Source: Bacillota bacterium (GTDB lineage: Bacteria > Bacillota > Clostridia > Christensenellales > SZUA-584). Taken from it: a DNA stretch of 32,283 nt. The position numbers and the translations under genes were made by a program. Location of the stretch: contig JAEWCC010000010.1 in the NCBI GenBank assembly GCA_023390815.1, positions 1 to 32,283 on the forward strand, read 5' to 3'. This document shows positions 30,842 through 32,283 of the stretch, one piece after another. Position 1 is the first letter of the stretch, and each line of letters opens with the position of its first letter. The notes under the pieces are model-generated. The model did no database searches and had not been told where the DNA came from. It was given only the letters and a program-made list of their open reading frames with translations.

Positions 30842-31297
30842 TCATTTTTTTGAGATAATGCGGGTCATCGCGTCCTGCATTTTACCCTTCACTATATTAT
30901 CCTTTGCCGCAACCGCTTCGATTTCTACCAATTGGTTTGTATATCCTAATACCGTAACACCAGACAAGGTACTCGGAACATCATGTTCACCAAACTCTTT
31001 TCTTATCGTTTCCCATGTAGTTACAAGGTCCGACCGATTTTGAGATGCGACAAGCACTCGGGTATACACTACATCATCCAGTGAGGCGCCACAGTCTTTT
31101 AATACCTGCTTTAAGTTTTCAACACAAAGCTTTGCCTGAAGTGCATAATCATTAATATGAGTTACTTCCCCATCTTGATCGATGGGGCATGCTCCTGCCA
31201 TATATAGCAAGTCCATACCGGATGGCACACGTCCAGCGTATGCATAGTCCACGGAAGCTAAATTTGCAGTATGGATTAACGATATCTTTTTGTTCAT
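30842..31297 (-). CDS. RidA/YjgF-family protein lacking the substrate-binding Arg
   Basis: A 151-aa Rid-family protein. It has YMAGACPIDQDGEVTH in the first strand region, a helix with NLKQVLKDCGASLDDVV, and the closing segment LVEIEAVAAKDN. In active RidA enamine/imine deaminases the Arg of the P-A-R-S segment binds the substrate carboxylate. Here that segment reads P-S-T-L (108-111), so Thr110 takes the Arg position. It is also about 20 residues longer than RidA. It probably belongs to a non-RidA branch of the superfamily with different or no deaminase activity. Only a weak AAGAG ribosome site precedes the ATG. Confidence 0.88.
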   Translation of the reverse strand: MNKKISLIHTANLASVDYAYAGRVPSGMDLLYMAGACPIDQDGEVTHINDYALQAKLCVENLKQVLKDCGASLDDVVYTRVLVASQNRSDLVTTWETIRKEFGEHDVPSTLSGVTVLGYTNQLVEIEAVAAKDNIVKGKMQDAMTRIISKK

Positions 31298-31461
31298 TTT
31301 ATATTCTCTTTTCCCATAATCATTTAATAAAACTCAGTATTTCAAGACTTTCCAAGCTATATTTTCAAGTCATCAGGCAAATCGCCTCAGAATAGTATAA
31401 ACGATAAATCTGGTGATATATATATTGAATATTCAATGCTGCACAGGATCGAAACAAAAAA

Positions 31462-31480
31462 CCGCGGGGGCTCCGCGGCT
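31462..31480 (-). terminator. Terminator of the Pro/Thr-repeat protein gene
   Basis: CCGCGG / CCGCGG stem with a 5-base loop, followed on the minus strand by GTTTTTTG, about 10 bases beyond the stop. Confidence 0.8.
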
Positions 31481-31489
31481 TTGTTCTGT

Positions 31490-32283
31490 TTATGCTGTTG
31501 GCTCGGTCGGCTCCGTCGTCGGATCAGGCGTCGGCGCCTGTGTCGGCACGGGCGTGGGCGCATGCGTGGGAGTCGGTGTGGGCGCTTTGGTCGGCGTTGC
31601 CGTTGGCTTCGGCGTCGCTGTAGCCGTCGGTTTGGGTGTCGCGGTCGGCCTCGGCGTCGCGGTCGGCGTTGCACTCGGTTTCGGCGTTGCCGATGGTTTA
31701 GGCGTCGCAGTCGGTTTCGGCGTCGCAGTCGGCGTTGCCGTTGCTGTCGGTGAGCCCGAAGGGGTAGGCGTCGGCGCGGGCGTTATGGACAGGGTTGGCG
31801 TAGTACTGGGCAGCGGCGTTTCCGTCGGTTCTCCGCTGACCCCCACGATGGGTTGGTTTGTCGTCATCGTGTTGAGCGGCGGCGTATTGCGGGTAAAGAG
31901 CCCGCCGGGAATCAGCAGCGCGATAAGCAGCGCAACGGTGACCAGCAGCCCCCCGCCCAGCAGCATGATGCGGCCGCGGCGGCTTTTGCCATTCGCGTAA
32001 TGCGTGGCCGCCGGCCTTTTGGGCAGCTCTGGTTCACGCTTTTGGCGTGGTGCACGGGGCTTCTTGCGCGGGCTATTCTCTACATAGATATCATAATCAT
32101 CGTCTTCAAGCGGCAGCGCGGCGCGCGGCGGTACCTTGGAGACCGCTCCCCTACGCGGTACCGGCTTCGCCGTTTTCTGAACCGGTACAACCTCGTTGGC
32201 CCAATTTTCATCGGAGACCACTCCCCTGCGCGGTACCGGCTTTGCCGTTTTATGAACCGGCACAAATTCGTTGGCACGATATT
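31490..32283 (-). CDS. Pro/Thr-repeat single-pass membrane protein (5'-truncated by window end)
   Basis: At least 264 residues; the frame is open to the window edge, so the N-terminus is missing (the GTG at 32263 is not needed as a start). The visible order is: a 25-residue N-terminal repeat (ANExVPVxKTAKPVPRRGxVS, two copies, at 32201-32275 and 32138-32200), an acidic-then-basic linker (LEDDDYDIYVENSPRKKPRA), and one transmembrane helix (RIMLLGGGLLVTVALLIALL). A long extracellular tail of ATPKPTATPKPS-type repeats follows, ending EPTEPTA. With the basic side inside, the tail should face outward. The role is unknown; a wall-spanning stalk is an inference. Confidence 0.85.
   Translation of the reverse strand, partial: YRANEFVPVHKTAKPVPRRGVVSDENWANEVVPVQKTAKPVPRRGAVSKVPPRAALPLEDDDYDIYVENSPRKKPRAPRQKREPELPKRPAATHYANGKSRRGRIMLLGGGLLVTVALLIALLIPGGLFTRNTPPLNTMTTNQPIVGVSGEPTETPLPSTTPTLSITPAPTPTPSGSPTATATPTATPKPTATPKPSATPKPSATPTATPRPTATPKPTATATPKPTATPTKAPTPTPTHAPTPVPTQAPTPDPTTEPTEPTA
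31560..31770 (-). repeat. Hexanucleotide-based Thr-Pro repeat tract
   Basis: The coding DNA of the extracellular tail consists of repeating GGCGTCGC/GGTCGGC-type units (6 and 18 bp periods on the plus strand) giving ATPTATPKP in the protein. Such tracts change length easily. Confidence 0.8.
32138..32275 (-). repeat. 75-bp in-frame tandem repeat
   Basis: Two copies (32201-32275 full, 32138-32200 partial) encode the 25-residue ANE-VPV-KTAKPVPRRG unit. Identity is high, with a few changes, which suggests recent duplication. The array may extend beyond the window. Confidence 0.8.

Noticed and set aside
31560..31770. CRISPR-like regular repeat
   Set aside because: The repeats are contiguous in-frame hexamers without spacers and encode the protein tail.
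31413..32000. Plus-strand Gly/Val-rich frame of 195 codons
   Set aside because: It is the complement of the Thr-Pro repeat tract; the minus-strand frame has a membrane helix, charged linker and proper terminator.

Overview
This window looks like a chromosomal piece of a moderately GC-rich, low-GC-lineage Gram-positive (Bacillota), most likely a gut-type clostridium. The support is HPr kinase/phosphorylase, a perfect HrcA/CIRCE operator on groESL, a YtrA-type GntR regulator, tandem DacF-type D-Ala-D-Ala carboxypeptidases with WalR-like boxes, strong AGGAGG-type ribosome sites and TTGACA/TATAAT promoters. No phage, transposase, CRISPR array, rRNA or tRNA was seen.

Layout. 1-1.1 kb: a TetR repressor and a small membrane protein share a promoter carrying two near-identical operator palindromes. 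1.1-1.4 kb: a palindromic, BIME-like intergenic element lies between two copies of one hairpin. 1.4-1.8 kb: Ohr peroxidase with a palindromic operator candidate. 1.9-4.7 kb: a four-gene minus-strand operon (YtrA-like regulator, DUF1648/DUF5808 membrane protein, YhfC-type intramembrane protease, DUF3887 lipoprotein), a plausible membrane-stress or peptide-immunity cassette. 4.9-6.6 kb: two tiny conserved-looking proteins and a DUF5050-type propeller lipoprotein. 6.8-9.1 kb: a decayed gene remnant and a chemoreceptor with shortened signalling arms. 9.4-11.4 kb: groES-groEL under CIRCE. 11.6-12.5 kb: a DapF-like protein with both catalytic cysteines replaced by serine. 12.8-17.9 kb: dCMP deaminase, then a gyrBA-type topoisomerase pair.

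17.9-19.7 kb: a tandem pair of paralogous membrane proteins that I do not recognise. 19.7-22.2 kb: intergenic repeats and single genes (VOC protein, GNAT, PAP2 phosphatase, cupin). 22.2-25.2 kb: two tandem DacF paralogues duplicated together with their promoters. 25.4-29.3 kb: a carbon-control operon (HAD phosphatase, hprK, ROK glucokinase, solute-binding-like protein). 29.4-31.3 kb: macrodomain, SRPBCC and RidA-like proteins, plus a degenerate copy of the 3' end of the last gene. 31.5 kb to the end: the 5'-truncated gene of a Pro/Thr-repeat membrane protein.

Functional themes are cell-envelope maintenance (carboxypeptidases, YhfC operon, PAP2, lipoproteins), stress response (GroESL, Ohr, TetR), DNA topology and nucleotides (gyrBA, dCMP deaminase), and sugar signalling (HprK, glucokinase). 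The best candidates for something undescribed are the YtrA/DUF1648/YhfC/DUF3887 operon, the tandem 'TKDGRYFK' membrane paralogues, the double-serine DapF and the Pro/Thr-repeat protein with its decayed copy. All calls come from reading the sequence by eye; no database search or folding calculation was run.
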